Source: Luteitalea sp. TBR-22 (lineage in GTDB: Bacteria > Acidobacteriota > Vicinamibacteria > Vicinamibacterales > Vicinamibacteraceae). From it: 64,000 nt of DNA. Where the stretch lies: assembly GCF_016865485.1 (NCBI RefSeq), contig NZ_AP024452.1:2502501-2566500 (forward strand), written 5' to 3'. The first letter of the stretch is position 1. Each line of letters starts with the position of its first letter. Of this stretch, positions 53,839-63,203 are shown in pieces. A program made the position numbers and the translations under genes. Below the pieces are notes generated by a model, which saw nothing but the letters and a program-made list of their open reading frames with translations, was not told the origin of the DNA and did no database searches.

Positions 53839-56800
53839 GTCCTGCACTGGATCCGGTCCGCCGATCGCTCGAGGGCCTTGCCGTGGCGTGGTGGCGCGTA
53901 CGCTGGCTGCGCGTGGTGGCGCGCACGACCGCCGTGGTCACCGGCGTGCTGCTGGCGTGGGCGTTGGTCGACCGTCTCCGGCCCCTCGGGCGCTGGCCGC
54001 TGCTGGCTTCCGGGGCGCTGGTGGCCTGCATCGTCGCCGCAGCGGCATGGTGGATGCGCCGACGCGCGCTGGCTCACCCGGCAGCCGAACGCATGGCGCG
54101 CCTGGTGGAGGAGCAGTGCCCCGAGCTCGAGGCGACGTTGCGGACGGCCCTCGACCCCGCCGTCGAGCGCAGCCCGCTCGGCGCGATCGTCCAGGCCGAT
54201 GCCGCTGACGCGCTCGCGCGCCTCGACGAGGCGCGGATCATCGACCCCGACGACCGGCGCCGGGCGATGCTCTGGGCCGGTGCGGCGGTGGCCTCGGTAC
54301 TCGTCGCGGCGGGACTGGCCGCGCCGACGGCGGTGCGCGCGGCGCGCACGGCGCGCTTCGTCGTGGCGCCGCCGTCGCTCACGCTGCGCGTCACCCCCGG
54401 TGCCCAGCGACTGGTGAAGGGGACGCCGCTGACGATCACGGCGGCGGTCGAGGGCGCGCCGCGCGATCTCGACGTCGCCGCGCCGACGCTGCAGGTGGAA
54501 GGCGAAGGGGTCCGGGCGGCCGGGGCCCTGACGCGTCGCCCCGACGGCGTGTACGAAGTGCGCATCCCGTCGGTCGATCGCGACTTCTCGTACCGGGTCG
54601 TCGCCGGCGGGCTGCGATCGGACCGCTATCGTGTCGAGGCGCTCGACCGCCCGCGCGTCGAGGGCATCGACCTCTCGTACGTGTATCCGTCGTTCTCCGG
54701 ACTGAAGCCGCGCACCGAGACCGACACCGGCGACATCTATGCGCCGGCCGGCACCACGGTCACCGTGCGGGTGCGCACGAGCAAGGCGTTGCGTGCCGCC
54801 GAGCTGCGCGCCACCGATGGCGAGGGCGCGCGCGCGCTGCCGCTGTCGCTGGTGGGCGACAAGGCCGGCGAGGTGGCGTTCACCGTCGCGCGTGATGGCG
54901 CGTATCGCATCGCCCTCACCGACATCGACGCGATCGCCAACGGCGACGAGACCGAGTACTTCGTGCGCGTGATGGACGACCGTCCGCCCGACGTCCGCAT
55001 CATCAGGCCGGCCGGCGACCGCGGGGCCACTCGCCTCGAGGAGGTCCGGCTCGAGGCGCGCGCCGAGGACGACTACGGCGTGCAGGCGCTCGAGCTCGTC
55101 TACGCGGTGCGCGGCGGGCCCGAGAAGGTGGTGCCGCTGGGCGGCGGCGGGGCGACGGCCGTGAGCGGCGCGCACACCATCTACCTCGAGGATCTCGACG
55201 TCAAGCCGGGCGACTTCGTGAGCTATTACGCCCGGGCGCGCGACATCGGCCGGGGCAAGCGATCGACCGAGGCGCGCAGCGACATCTTCTTCCTCGAGGT
55301 CAAGCCGACCGCCCAGGAGTTCACGGCGGCGCAGAGCAGCGCGATGGCCGGTGGTGGCGGGGGCGGCGGCGAGATGGACGACCTGGTGGCCGCGCAGAAG
55401 GACGTCGTGTCGGCGACGTGGAAGCTCGAACGCCGCGCGGCCGGCGGACGCTCGGCCACCGACATCAAGGCGGTCGGCCGGGCCCAGGCCGAGGTGCGCG
55501 AGAAGCTGCGGCAGCAGGCGGCCGGGGCCGGCGGCGCACCGTCTCCCTCGCCGCGCCGACGCCGGGGCGTCGACCCCGCCGAGGCGGAGGCGCCCCCGGT
55601 ACCGCTGCAGGCAGCCGGCGAGGCGATGGACCGCGCCGTGGCGCAGCTCGACAAGCTCGACACGCGCAGCGCGATCACGCACGAGATGACCGCCCTCAAC
55701 GAGCTACTGAAGGCCGAAGCGGAGATCCGGCGGCGGCAGCTGGCACGCCAGCAGGGCGGGCAGGGCAGCGGTCGGATGCGCACCGGCAACGAGGACCTCT
55801 CGGCCCTGTTCGATCAGGAGCTGATGCGCCAGCAGACCAACTACCAGCAGCAGAGCAGCGTCGAGTCGCGCCAGGAGGCCACCAAGGGCCAGTCGGCCCT
55901 CGATCGGATCCGCGAGCTGGCGCGCCGGCAGGACGACCTGGCGCGCGAGCAGCAGCAGCTGGCGCGCGAGCGCTCGCAGCTGACTGCGGAAGAAGCAAAG
56001 CGTCGCCTCGAGCGGCTGACGCGCGAGCAGCAGCGGCTGCAGCAGGAGGCGCAGCAGCTCGCCCAGCAGATGCAGAACGGGCAGCAGTCCCAGCAGTCCC
56101 AGCAGTCGGCCCAGGCGGGGCAGCAGGGCAGCGAGCAGCAGCAGAACGGCCAGCAGCAGGCCAGCCAGCAGGGGCAGCAGTCCGGACAGTCGCGCGGCCA
56201 GCAAGGGCAACAGGGCCAGCAGGCGTCCTCCGGCGGTGGGCAGTCGCAGGGGGCCTCCAACGCGTCGCGTGATCGCCTGCGCGAGGCGGCACAGCAGATG
56301 GGCGAAGCCACCTCGCAGCTGCAGCAGCAGTCGCCGGAACAGGCCGCCGCGCGCGGATCCCGATCGGCACAGGCCCTCCGCGACGCCGAGCGCGCGCTGC
56401 AGGCCGGCACTCCCGGCGAGCGGCAGCGCGCGGCCGGCGACGTGCAGCTCGAGGCGCGGCAGCTCGCGGAGGCCCAGCGCCAGCTGGCGCAGCAGGCGGG
56501 CGAGCTCGGCCAGCCCCAGAGCGGCGCGTCGGCCAACGAGCGGCGACGCCAGCTGGCCGGTGAGCAGGGGCGCCTCGCCGACCGTGTGGCTTCACTGGAG
56601 CGGCAGGTGCGCGAGCTCGCCCGCGGGGCGGACCCGGCACGTGACCCCTTGGGGCAGGCCTCGCGCGAACTGCAGCGCAGCAAGGCTGCCGAGCAGTTGC
56701 AGCAGGCCGCGCGGCAGTTGCGCGAGGGCGGCACGCCGCAGGGCACCGACCTGGCCCGGCAGCAGCGCGACGCTGCGCGCGTCCTCGACCGCGTGTCGGC

Positions 56801-57479
56801 GCTGGCCGGGCAGGCGAGCGGCCGCGGCACCGGCGAGACGCAGGCGCTCTCGGAGCGGCTGTCCGACGCACGGGATCTCCGCGATCGCTTGCGCTCGCTC
56901 GAGGATCGGATCGCTCAGCTGGCGCAGCAGGCGGAGCGCGAGGCCAACGGGGCCCCGACGCAGGGCGGCCAGCAGGAGCGTGCCGACGGCCAGCAGGGGC
57001 AGCGCGGAAGTTCCAGTGCCGCACAGCAAGGGCCGCGTGGCGATCAACAGGCGTCGCAGGCCGGCTCGCGCGGCTCGGCGCAGGGGCAGGGGAGAGGCCA
57101 GGCCGGCGACACGCTCGAGCAGTTGCGGCAACTGCAGCAGGAGTACGCCCGCGAGCTGCAGGACGCCGCCCGCATGGTGCAGGGGCGCGACGGCGGGCAG
57201 GACCGCGGTGGCCGGATGGCCACGCCCGAGGGCCACGAGTTCAGTCGCTCTGCCCCCGGCACCGAGGCCTTCAAGCAGGACTTCGCCCGGTGGGAGTCGT
57301 TGCGCAAGGGCGTCGCCAACGCCATGGACCGCTACGAGGCGTCGATCGCCCAGCGCCTCGCCGAGCGTGAGGCGGCCGAGCGGGTGCAGGCCCCCTTGCG
57401 CGACAAGGTCCCCGACCGCTACGCCGAGTCGGTCGTGCGCTATTACCAGTCGCTGAGCCGACGCCCGGAGTCCCGCTGA
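53835..57479 (+). CDS. Giant Q-rich coiled-coil membrane protein (DUF4175-like)
   Basis: The 1214-residue protein has two N-terminal membrane helices (VVARTTAVVTGVLLAWALV and LLASGALVACIVAAAAWWM) and a later one (LWAGAAVASVLVAAGLAAP). Several beta-domains of the DUF4175/Ig type follow (RLVKGTPLTITAAVEGAP, DYGVQALELVYAVRGG). A Gly/Asp linker and a long Gln/Ser/Ala/Arg-rich coiled coil take residues about 680-1150. That part is low-complexity with repeats such as three copies of a CAGCAGTC(C/G) codon block at 56082-56108. The C-terminal AESVVRYYQSLSR is a usual end in the family. DUF4175 proteins are found next to MoxR/Bat. Its start GTG overlaps the preceding stop. Confidence 0.88.
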   Translation: MSPALDPVRRSLEGLAVAWWRVRWLRVVARTTAVVTGVLLAWALVDRLRPLGRWPLLASGALVACIVAAAAWWMRRRALAHPAAERMARLVEEQCPELEATLRTALDPAVERSPLGAIVQADAADALARLDEARIIDPDDRRRAMLWAGAAVASVLVAAGLAAPTAVRAARTARFVVAPPSLTLRVTPGAQRLVKGTPLTITAAVEGAPRDLDVAAPTLQVEGEGVRAAGALTRRPDGVYEVRIPSVDRDFSYRVVAGGLRSDRYRVEALDRPRVEGIDLSYVYPSFSGLKPRTETDTGDIYAPAGTTVTVRVRTSKALRAAELRATDGEGARALPLSLVGDKAGEVAFTVARDGAYRIALTDIDAIANGDETEYFVRVMDDRPPDVRIIRPAGDRGATRLEEVRLEARAEDDYGVQALELVYAVRGGPEKVVPLGGGGATAVSGAHTIYLEDLDVKPGDFVSYYARARDIGRGKRSTEARSDIFFLEVKPTAQEFTAAQSSAMAGGGGGGGEMDDLVAAQKDVVSATWKLERRAAGGRSATDIKAVGRAQAEVREKLRQQAAGAGGAPSPSPRRRRGVDPAEAEAPPVPLQAAGEAMDRAVAQLDKLDTRSAITHEMTALNELLKAEAEIRRRQLARQQGGQGSGRMRTGNEDLSALFDQELMRQQTNYQQQSSVESRQEATKGQSALDRIRELARRQDDLAREQQQLARERSQLTAEEAKRRLERLTREQQRLQQEAQQLAQQMQNGQQSQQSQQSAQAGQQGSEQQQNGQQQASQQGQQSGQSRGQQGQQGQQASSGGGQSQGASNASRDRLREAAQQMGEATSQLQQQSPEQAAARGSRSAQALRDAERALQAGTPGERQRAAGDVQLEARQLAEAQRQLAQQAGELGQPQSGASANERRRQLAGEQGRLADRVASLERQVRELARGADPARDPLGQASRELQRSKAAEQLQQAARQLREGGTPQGTDLARQQRDAARVLDRVSALAGQASGRGTGETQALSERLSDARDLRDRLRSLEDRIAQLAQQAEREANGAPTQGGQQERADGQQGQRGSSSAAQQGPRGDQQASQAGSRGSAQGQGRGQAGDTLEQLRQLQQEYARELQDAARMVQGRDGGQDRGGRMATPEGHEFSRSAPGTEAFKQDFARWESLRKGVANAMDRYEASIAQRLAEREAAERVQAPLRDKVPDRYAESVVRYYQSLSRRPESR

Positions 57480-57481
57480 CG

Positions 57482-59704
57482 TTGGGTATCCGGTTCGCGC
57501 ATGCCCTGCCACCGTGGGCCTGGGGAGTCGGTGGCCTGGCGCTCGTGCTCTTCGCGGTCGCCGCGTACCGGCACGCGCGCACCGTCCTCTCGCCCGGGCG
57601 CTGGCTGCTGCTGGTGGCGCTGCGCACCCTGGCGCTCGCCGGCGTCGCGATCATCCTGATGCGCCCGGTGCGTCTCGAGCCGGCGCCCGCCGCCACCGGC
57701 CGTGCCGTCGCCGTGGTGGTCGACGACTCGCGTTCGATGCAGTTGCCCGACGCGCAGGGCACCGAGACGCGGTTGCAGCGAGCCCGCCAACTGGTCGCCA
57801 CCCGCCTGCGACCCCTGCTCCAGGGCGACTTCGACCTGCGCGTGTTCGCGGCCGCCGACGCGCTCCGCGAGATCCCCTCGGAAGACGCGCTCACCGGCGG
57901 CGGTCGCGGCTCCGATCTGGCCGGCGCGGCCTCGGCGATGGCCGAGCGCGCGGCGGCCGGCGAGTTCGTGGGGATGGTGCTCGTCAGTGACGGAGCGGCC
58001 TCCACGCCGGTGCCGCCCTCGCCGGGGACGTTGCCCGTCTTCACCATCGGCGTCGGCGCGGCGGGCAGCGTGATCGATCGCGAGGTCCGCGATGTGGCGG
58101 TGAGCGACGTCTCCGTGGTCGACTCGGTGGCCGAGGTGACGGCCAGCCTGGTGTCGCACGGTCCACGCGACACGGTGGACGTGCGCCTGCTCGAGAACGG
58201 CCGGCCGCTCGAGGTCCGGCAGGTGCGCCTGCCCGGGAACAGCCAACCCGTGCGCGAACGCTTCCGCGTGACGCCGCCGCGGACGGCCGCCACCGAGTAT
58301 CGCGTGGAGGTCGCCGAGGTGGCCGGCGAGCTCACCGCGGCCAACAACCGGGGGACGGTGTTCGTGCCAGCGCCTGGCGAGCCGCACGCCGTCCTGATCC
58401 TGGAGGGCGCTCCCGGTTTCGAGCACAACTTCCTGACGCGCGCGCTCGCCCGCGACACCGGCCTCGACGTCGACATCGTCGTGCGCAAGGGCCGCAAGGA
58501 GAACGGCGATCCGACGTTCTACGTGCAGGGCGCGGCGTCGCGCACCGCGGCGCTCGTGGACGGGTTCCCGAAGACCCGCGAGCAGTTGTTCAGGTACGCG
58601 GCCATCGTGCTCGGCAACGTCGAGGCCGACTTCCTCAGCCGCGCGCAGCTCGACATGCTGCTGTCGTTCGTCGAGCAGCGGGGCGGCGGTCTGGCGATCA
58701 TCGGCGCGCGTTCGTTCGGCGAGCGCGGCGTGATCGGCACCGAGCTCGGGCGCGTGCTCGGCGTCGAGGCGCGGGGCGCGGGCGCCATCAACGCGGCCGC
58801 GGCGGCCAGTTCGCGGCAGGGAACCCGGATCGATCTGACCTCGGCAGGGCAGCGGCACCCGGTGATGACCCTTACGCCGGCGCCCGGCAGCGATGCCTCC
58901 GTCTCGCCGTGGAGCAGCCTGCCGTCGCTGGCCGCGGCGGCGGCGGTCGGTCGCCCGCGGCCGGGGGCCGAGATTCTCGCGATGGTGTCGGGCCCGGCAG
59001 GGGAACCGCAGCCACTGGTCGCCGTGCAGCGCGCCGGGCGCGGTCGCACGCTCGTCTTCACCGGCGAGGGCGCGTGGCGATGGCGGATGGGACTCCCGGC
59101 CAGCAACCTCGCGTACGAGACCTTCTGGCGCCAGGCGTTGCGGTGGCTCGCCGTGCAGGCGCCGGCCCGCGTCGCCGTCGAGGTCGAGGCCCCCTCGATC
59201 GGTGCGCCCACGCCGATCGCCGTGCGCGTCGTCTCGCCGGAATTCGAGCCCATCGGTGATGCGAACGTGCAGGTGCGCGTCGAGGAGCCGGGGGGCGCGA
59301 CGCGGACGCTGCCGGCCGTGCTCGACGCCGGCGAGCCCGGCCTCTACCGCGCGACGCTGCTCACGCTGAATGCCGGCGTGCACCGGCTCGACGTCGAGGC
59401 GCAGCGTGCGGGCGCCTCGCTCGGCCGCAGCAGCGTGCAGGTGTTCGCCGGCGGGCAGGACCCCGAGTTCGTGGACCCTCGACGCAACGACGCCCTGCTG
59501 CAGCGGCTCGCCGAGTCGACCGGAGGGACCCGCCTCGACCGGAGCGATCTCGAGGGGCTTCCGGCGCTGATCCGCAAGGCAGCCGCCTCGCCCACCGCGC
59601 GTCTCGTCGAACGCGACCTCTGGCACAATGGCTGGAGTTTCCTGGGGCTCTGCATGGTGCTCGGCACCGAGTGGGCACTGCGCCGACGATGGGGGTTGCG
59701 ATGA
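57482..59704 (+). CDS. vWA/GATase-like membrane protein
   Basis: The 740-residue protein has two N-terminal hydrophobic segments (AWGVGGLALVLFAVAAYR, LLLVALRTLALAGVAIILM). A vWA-type domain carries the MIDAS-like VVVDDSRSMQLP. Beta-sandwich regions follow, then a GATase1-like domain around 340-430 (LILEGAPGFEHNFLTRAL, FVEQRGGGLAIIGARSFGERG). It ends with a membrane helix (FLGLCMVLGTEWALRR). The start is TTG at 57482, two bases after the previous stop; no ATG or GTG in frame would keep the first helix. It is coupled to the caspase-like gene by ATGA overlap. The function is not known. Confidence 0.88.
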   Translation: MGIRFAHALPPWAWGVGGLALVLFAVAAYRHARTVLSPGRWLLLVALRTLALAGVAIILMRPVRLEPAPAATGRAVAVVVDDSRSMQLPDAQGTETRLQRARQLVATRLRPLLQGDFDLRVFAAADALREIPSEDALTGGGRGSDLAGAASAMAERAAAGEFVGMVLVSDGAASTPVPPSPGTLPVFTIGVGAAGSVIDREVRDVAVSDVSVVDSVAEVTASLVSHGPRDTVDVRLLENGRPLEVRQVRLPGNSQPVRERFRVTPPRTAATEYRVEVAEVAGELTAANNRGTVFVPAPGEPHAVLILEGAPGFEHNFLTRALARDTGLDVDIVVRKGRKENGDPTFYVQGAASRTAALVDGFPKTREQLFRYAAIVLGNVEADFLSRAQLDMLLSFVEQRGGGLAIIGARSFGERGVIGTELGRVLGVEARGAGAINAAAAASSRQGTRIDLTSAGQRHPVMTLTPAPGSDASVSPWSSLPSLAAAAAVGRPRPGAEILAMVSGPAGEPQPLVAVQRAGRGRTLVFTGEGAWRWRMGLPASNLAYETFWRQALRWLAVQAPARVAVEVEAPSIGAPTPIAVRVVSPEFEPIGDANVQVRVEEPGGATRTLPAVLDAGEPGLYRATLLTLNAGVHRLDVEAQRAGASLGRSSVQVFAGGQDPEFVDPRRNDALLQRLAESTGGTRLDRSDLEGLPALIRKAAASPTARLVERDLWHNGWSFLGLCMVLGTEWALRRRWGLR

Positions 59705-60702
59705 GTCCGCGAGTGCTGATGACCGGGGTGGTCGGCGTTGGCCTGTGGCTGGCTGCGGCGACTGCGTACGGCCAGGGAGCGCCGCCGCGGCCGCCTCAGT
59801 CGCGTGTGCTCGTGGTTTCGGGTGCCGCCGGCAGCGAGGAGTACGCGGCGCGCCAGAAGCAGTGGCGCGAGACCCTGGTCACGCAGCTCACGACGCGATT
59901 GGGCGTGCCCGCCTCGCGCGTGACGGTGCTCGCCGAACAGGCCGGCGAGGGCCTGCAGGCCTCGACGGCGGTCAATCTCCGGCAGGCGCTGGCGACCCTG
60001 AAGGCCGCGCAGGGCGCCGACGACACGCTGCTCATCGTCCTGTTCGGCCACGGCACCTTCGACGGCGTCGACGCCAAGTTCAACCTCGTGGGCCCCGACC
60101 TGACCGCGCGCGACTGGCGCGACGCATTGCAGGGCATGCCAGGGCGCGTGGTGTTCGTGCAGACCGCCAGCGCGAGCTTTCCGTTCCTCGCGGCCCTGTC
60201 GGCGCCCAACCGCGTGGTCGTCACCGCCACCGATTCGCCGCAGCAGAAGTACGACACCGTGTTCGGGGAGCACTTCGTCGCGGCGTTCACGCCCGAGGCC
60301 GCAGAGTCCGACCTCGACAAGGACGGGCGCATCTCGATCTGGGAAGCGTTCGCCTACGCGGCCGACGCGTCCAAGCGCTACTACCAGCAGCGCGGTCAGC
60401 TGTCGGTCGAACGGGCACTGCTCGACGACACCGGCGACGGCGTCGGCCGCGACCTGGCCAAGGCGGGCGACGACGGCCTGCTGGCCAGCCGGGTGTTCCT
60501 CGATCCCGACCCGGCCACCGCCACGGGCGACCCCAGCGTCACGCTGCTCATCGGCCGACGCAACACGCTCGAGACCGAGCTCGACGAACTCCGACGCAAG
60601 AAGGGGTTCATGCCCGACGACGCCTACGCCCGCGAACTCGAGCGCATCATCGTCGACATCGCCCGCACGTCGCGCGACATCAGGCGTCGGCTCAAGAGCT
60701 AG
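59701..60702 (+). CDS. Secreted caspase-fold (peptidase C13/C14-like) protein lacking the catalytic cysteine
   Basis: The 333-residue protein has a signal peptide (VVGVGLWLAAATAYGQG) and a caspase-like Rossmann fold. The catalytic histidine is present in LIVLFGHGTFDG (H117), but the cysteine position reads VVFVQTASASFPFL (A156). There is no cysteine anywhere in the protein. The typical later blocks follow (RVVVTATDSPQQKYDTVFGEHF, DLDKDGRISIWEAFAYA, ERALLDDTGDGVG). Asp-rich segments resemble EF-hand calcium loops. It is the last gene of the MoxR-vWA operon. It is probably a non-enzymatic binding or regulatory protein, but this is inference. Confidence 0.8.
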   Translation: MSPRVLMTGVVGVGLWLAAATAYGQGAPPRPPQSRVLVVSGAAGSEEYAARQKQWRETLVTQLTTRLGVPASRVTVLAEQAGEGLQASTAVNLRQALATLKAAQGADDTLLIVLFGHGTFDGVDAKFNLVGPDLTARDWRDALQGMPGRVVFVQTASASFPFLAALSAPNRVVVTATDSPQQKYDTVFGEHFVAAFTPEAAESDLDKDGRISIWEAFAYAADASKRYYQQRGQLSVERALLDDTGDGVGRDLAKAGDDGLLASRVFLDPDPATATGDPSVTLLIGRRNTLETELDELRRKKGFMPDDAYARELERIIVDIARTSRDIRRRLKS

Positions 60703-60705
60703 AGC

Positions 60706-60851
60706 GAGGCTCGAGGCTCGAGCACCCCAGGCCAGCTCCGGCACGAGCGCCGCGGCTCCGAGTCCATTCAGAATGCTCTCTGAGCCTTGAGCCCTCAGCC
60801 TTCAGCCCTGAGTCCTCAGTCCTCAGTCCCGAGTCCCGAGCCCCGAGCCCG
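60706..60851. repeat. Ten-unit heptanucleotide array before the sulfatase gene
   Basis: Two GAGGCTC units and GAGCACC (60706-60726) start four bases after a stop. After 55 bases, ten consecutive units run from 60782 to 60851: GAGCCTT, GAGCCCT, CAGCCTT, CAGCCCT, GAGTCCT, CAGTCCT, CAGTCCC, GAGTCCC, GAGCCCC, GAGCCCG. Left and right parts are complementary (GAGGCTC vs GAGCCTT/C). TGCTCTCTGAGC (60774-60785) is shared with the array at 49916. This is the longest uninterrupted heptamer run here. Confidence 0.85.
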
Positions 60852-60871
60852 AAGTGATAGCCTCTCGCCCC

Positions 60872-62752
60872 ATGTGCACTCGAAGGCTCCTGATCCAGGC
60901 CCTCGTGCTCGTGTCCCTCCTCGCGACGGCGTCGATCGCGCTCGCTCAGGAGCAGCCCAACATCCTCTGGCTCTCGAGCGAGGACAACGGGCCGCAACTC
61001 GGCGCGTACGGCGACGCGTACGCCACCACGCCCGCGCTCGACCGGCTCGCCGCCCGCGGCGTGCGGTTCACGCGCGCCTGGGCCGCCGCGCCGGTGTGCG
61101 CGCCGTCACGCACCGCCATCATCACCGGCCTGTCTCCGCAGACCACCGGCGGCCACAACATGCGCAGCGAGGTGCCGCTCCCGGGCGACATGCCGATGTT
61201 TCCGGCACTGCTGCGCGCGGCGGGGTACTACACGTCCAACAACGTGAAGGAGGACTACAACCACCCGACGCCCGCCGGCACCTGGGACGACTCGTCGAAG
61301 ACCGCTCATTGGCGTGGCCGGCGACCTGGCCAGCCCTTCTTCGCCGTCTTCAACAGCGTCACGACGCACGAGAGCCAGATCCGGCGACGTCCGCACACCG
61401 CGGTTCACGACCCGGCGAAGGTGCGGGTGCCGCCCTATCACCCCGACACGCCAGAGGTCAGGCAGGACTGGGCCCAGTACTACGACAAGCTGACCGAGAT
61501 GGACCGCGAGGTCGAGGCGCGCCTTGCCGAACTCGAGGCCGACGGGCTGGCCGAGTCGACGATCGTCGTGTACTGGGGCGACCACGGCGTGGGACTGCCG
61601 CGAGGCAAGCGCTGGCTGTATCCAGCGGGCCTCGACGTGCCGCTCATCGTGCACGTCCCGCAGCGCTTCAGGCACCTGGCACCCGAGGGGTACAGCGCCG
61701 GCAAGGCGCTCGACCGACTGGTCAGCCTGATGGATCTCGGTCCGTCGATGCTCAGCGCGGCAGGAATCCGCCCGCCGGCCTGGATGCAGGGGCAGGCGTT
61801 CATGGGACCGTTCGCGGCGTCGCCGCGCGCGTGGCTGCAGGCCGGCCGGGATCGGATGGACGAACGCGTCGACATGTCGCGCGCCATCACCGACGGCCGG
61901 TATCTCTACATCCGCAACTTCCGTCCCGATCGCAGGCAGGGCGAGTACCTCGCCTACATGTTCGAGACGCCGACGACACAGGTGTGGAAGGCCAGGCACG
62001 ACGCCGGGCAGCTCACGCCGGCACAGGATTCGTTCTGGCGCGAGAAGGCGCCGGAGGAACTCTACGACCTCCGTGCCGATCCGGATGCCGTCCGCAACCT
62101 CGCCGGCGACCCCGCCCACCGGGCGGCGCTGGAGCGATGCCGCGCCGCACTCCGCCGTCACCTGATCGCCTCGCGTGACCTCGGCCTGCTGCCCGAGGGC
62201 GACATGCACCGCCGCCGGGGCACGCGCACGGCGTTCGACCTGGGACGCGATGGGACGGCGTTCCCGGTGGAACGCGTTCTCGAGCACGCCTGGATGGCGT
62301 CGATGCGCGATGCCGGGGCCGCCGAGACGCTGCGCCGCGGGCTGGGCGACCGGGATGCCGCGGTGCGGTACTGGAGTGCCACCGGCCTGCGCCTGCTCGG
62401 CGCGTCGGCTGTGGCGGCGCACGAGGCCGCGCTGCTGGCACTGCTGACCGACGACGTGGCACCGCGCGTCGCGGCGGCAGACGCCCTGGTGCGCCACGGT
62501 TCGCCGCAGGCCCGCGCGCGGGCGTTCGAATCGCTGTCGGCGCTGCTGGACTACCGTGCCGTGGGACACCACGCCACCATGCTGGCGCTCGACACGCTGG
62601 TGGCCCTCGGCGACCTCGCAGCACCGATCCGCCTCGCTGCGGCCGCCGCGCCCGCGCCGGGCAAGGACGTGCCGGCGCGCGAACAGGAGTACATCGCGCG
62701 CCTGGCCCTGCGGTTGCGCGAGCAGGCTGCCGCGGTCACGCCGATGCGCTGA
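60872..62752 (+). CDS. Secreted sulfatase with C-terminal HEAT-like repeats
   Basis: This is an alkaline-phosphatase-superfamily sulfatase. The 626-residue product has a signal peptide (LLIQALVLVSLLATASIALAQ) and the metal site PNILWLSSEDNGPQLGAYG. The formylglycine motif CAPSRTAIITG contains Cys76 (C-x-P-S-R), so it needs oxidation by a formylglycine-generating enzyme, not seen in this window. It continues with FVHVP-type core segments and WGDHGVGLPRGKRWLYPAGL. From about residue 470 the sequence becomes HEAT-like alpha repeats. Substrate (polysaccharide or other sulfate ester) is unknown. ATG 60872 is preferred over GTG 60854 because the signal peptide fits. Confidence 0.92.
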   Translation: MCTRRLLIQALVLVSLLATASIALAQEQPNILWLSSEDNGPQLGAYGDAYATTPALDRLAARGVRFTRAWAAAPVCAPSRTAIITGLSPQTTGGHNMRSEVPLPGDMPMFPALLRAAGYYTSNNVKEDYNHPTPAGTWDDSSKTAHWRGRRPGQPFFAVFNSVTTHESQIRRRPHTAVHDPAKVRVPPYHPDTPEVRQDWAQYYDKLTEMDREVEARLAELEADGLAESTIVVYWGDHGVGLPRGKRWLYPAGLDVPLIVHVPQRFRHLAPEGYSAGKALDRLVSLMDLGPSMLSAAGIRPPAWMQGQAFMGPFAASPRAWLQAGRDRMDERVDMSRAITDGRYLYIRNFRPDRRQGEYLAYMFETPTTQVWKARHDAGQLTPAQDSFWREKAPEELYDLRADPDAVRNLAGDPAHRAALERCRAALRRHLIASRDLGLLPEGDMHRRRGTRTAFDLGRDGTAFPVERVLEHAWMASMRDAGAAETLRRGLGDRDAAVRYWSATGLRLLGASAVAAHEAALLALLTDDVAPRVAAADALVRHGSPQARARAFESLSALLDYRAVGHHATMLALDTLVALGDLAAPIRLAAAAAPAPGKDVPAREQEYIARLALRLREQAAAVTPMR

Positions 62753-63203
62753 GGCGCTCGCGCGCCAGCTGGGGCAGGGCGGCGTTGCCCTGCTGCCAGG
62801 CGGCGGCCAGCGTCATCGCGTCGATGCGCCACGTGCCATCGGCACGGGTGAACGTCCACTCGTACCGGCCTCCGACGACCCAGCAGTCGCCGTCCGGCGG
62901 GGAAGGATCGGTCAGGAAGTGGTGTCCGATCACTGGCGCCAGGGCGCTCGCTCCGCCGCCGTCCACGCGTACCAAGACGGACCCGATCGTGTGCTGCGTG
63001 CGCGTGAACCCCGGGACGAGCCCTTGCCAACCCGCAACCAGGTCGTTGCGCGTCAGAGTGGCCGCCTCCCCGCCGAAGAGTGACGTGTAGTCCACCCGCA
63101 CCCGCGGTGCGAAGCAGTCGAGGACGTCGTCCCACCGCCGCATGTCGATGGCGAGGGCCAGGCTCGCGACCAGGTCGAGGAGCCGCGCACGGTCATCCAG
63201 CAT
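62736..63203 (-). CDS. SnoaL-like (NTF2 fold) protein
   Basis: The 155-residue protein has the NTF2/SnoaL_4 pattern: RARLLDLVASLALAIDMRRWDDVLDCFAPRVRVDYTSLFGG, then GHHFLTDPSPPDGDCWVVGGRYEWTFTRADGTWRIDAMTL, the conserved end of the fold. Members include limonene-epoxide-hydrolase-like enzymes and non-enzymatic proteins. No activity is claimed. Its ATG 63203 overlaps the stop of the upstream hydrolase by 11 bases, so the two are probably co-expressed. Its end overlaps the convergent sulfatase gene by 17 bases. Confidence 0.82.
   Translation of the reverse strand: MLDDRARLLDLVASLALAIDMRRWDDVLDCFAPRVRVDYTSLFGGEAATLTRNDLVAGWQGLVPGFTRTQHTIGSVLVRVDGGGASALAPVIGHHFLTDPSPPDGDCWVVGGRYEWTFTRADGTWRIDAMTLAAAWQQGNAALPQLARERLSASA

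Noticed and set aside
56030-56350. CAG-rich run as a DNA microsatellite of non-coding origin
   Set aside because: It is in frame in the DUF4175-like gene and encodes the Gln/Ser coiled coil, so it is coding low complexity.
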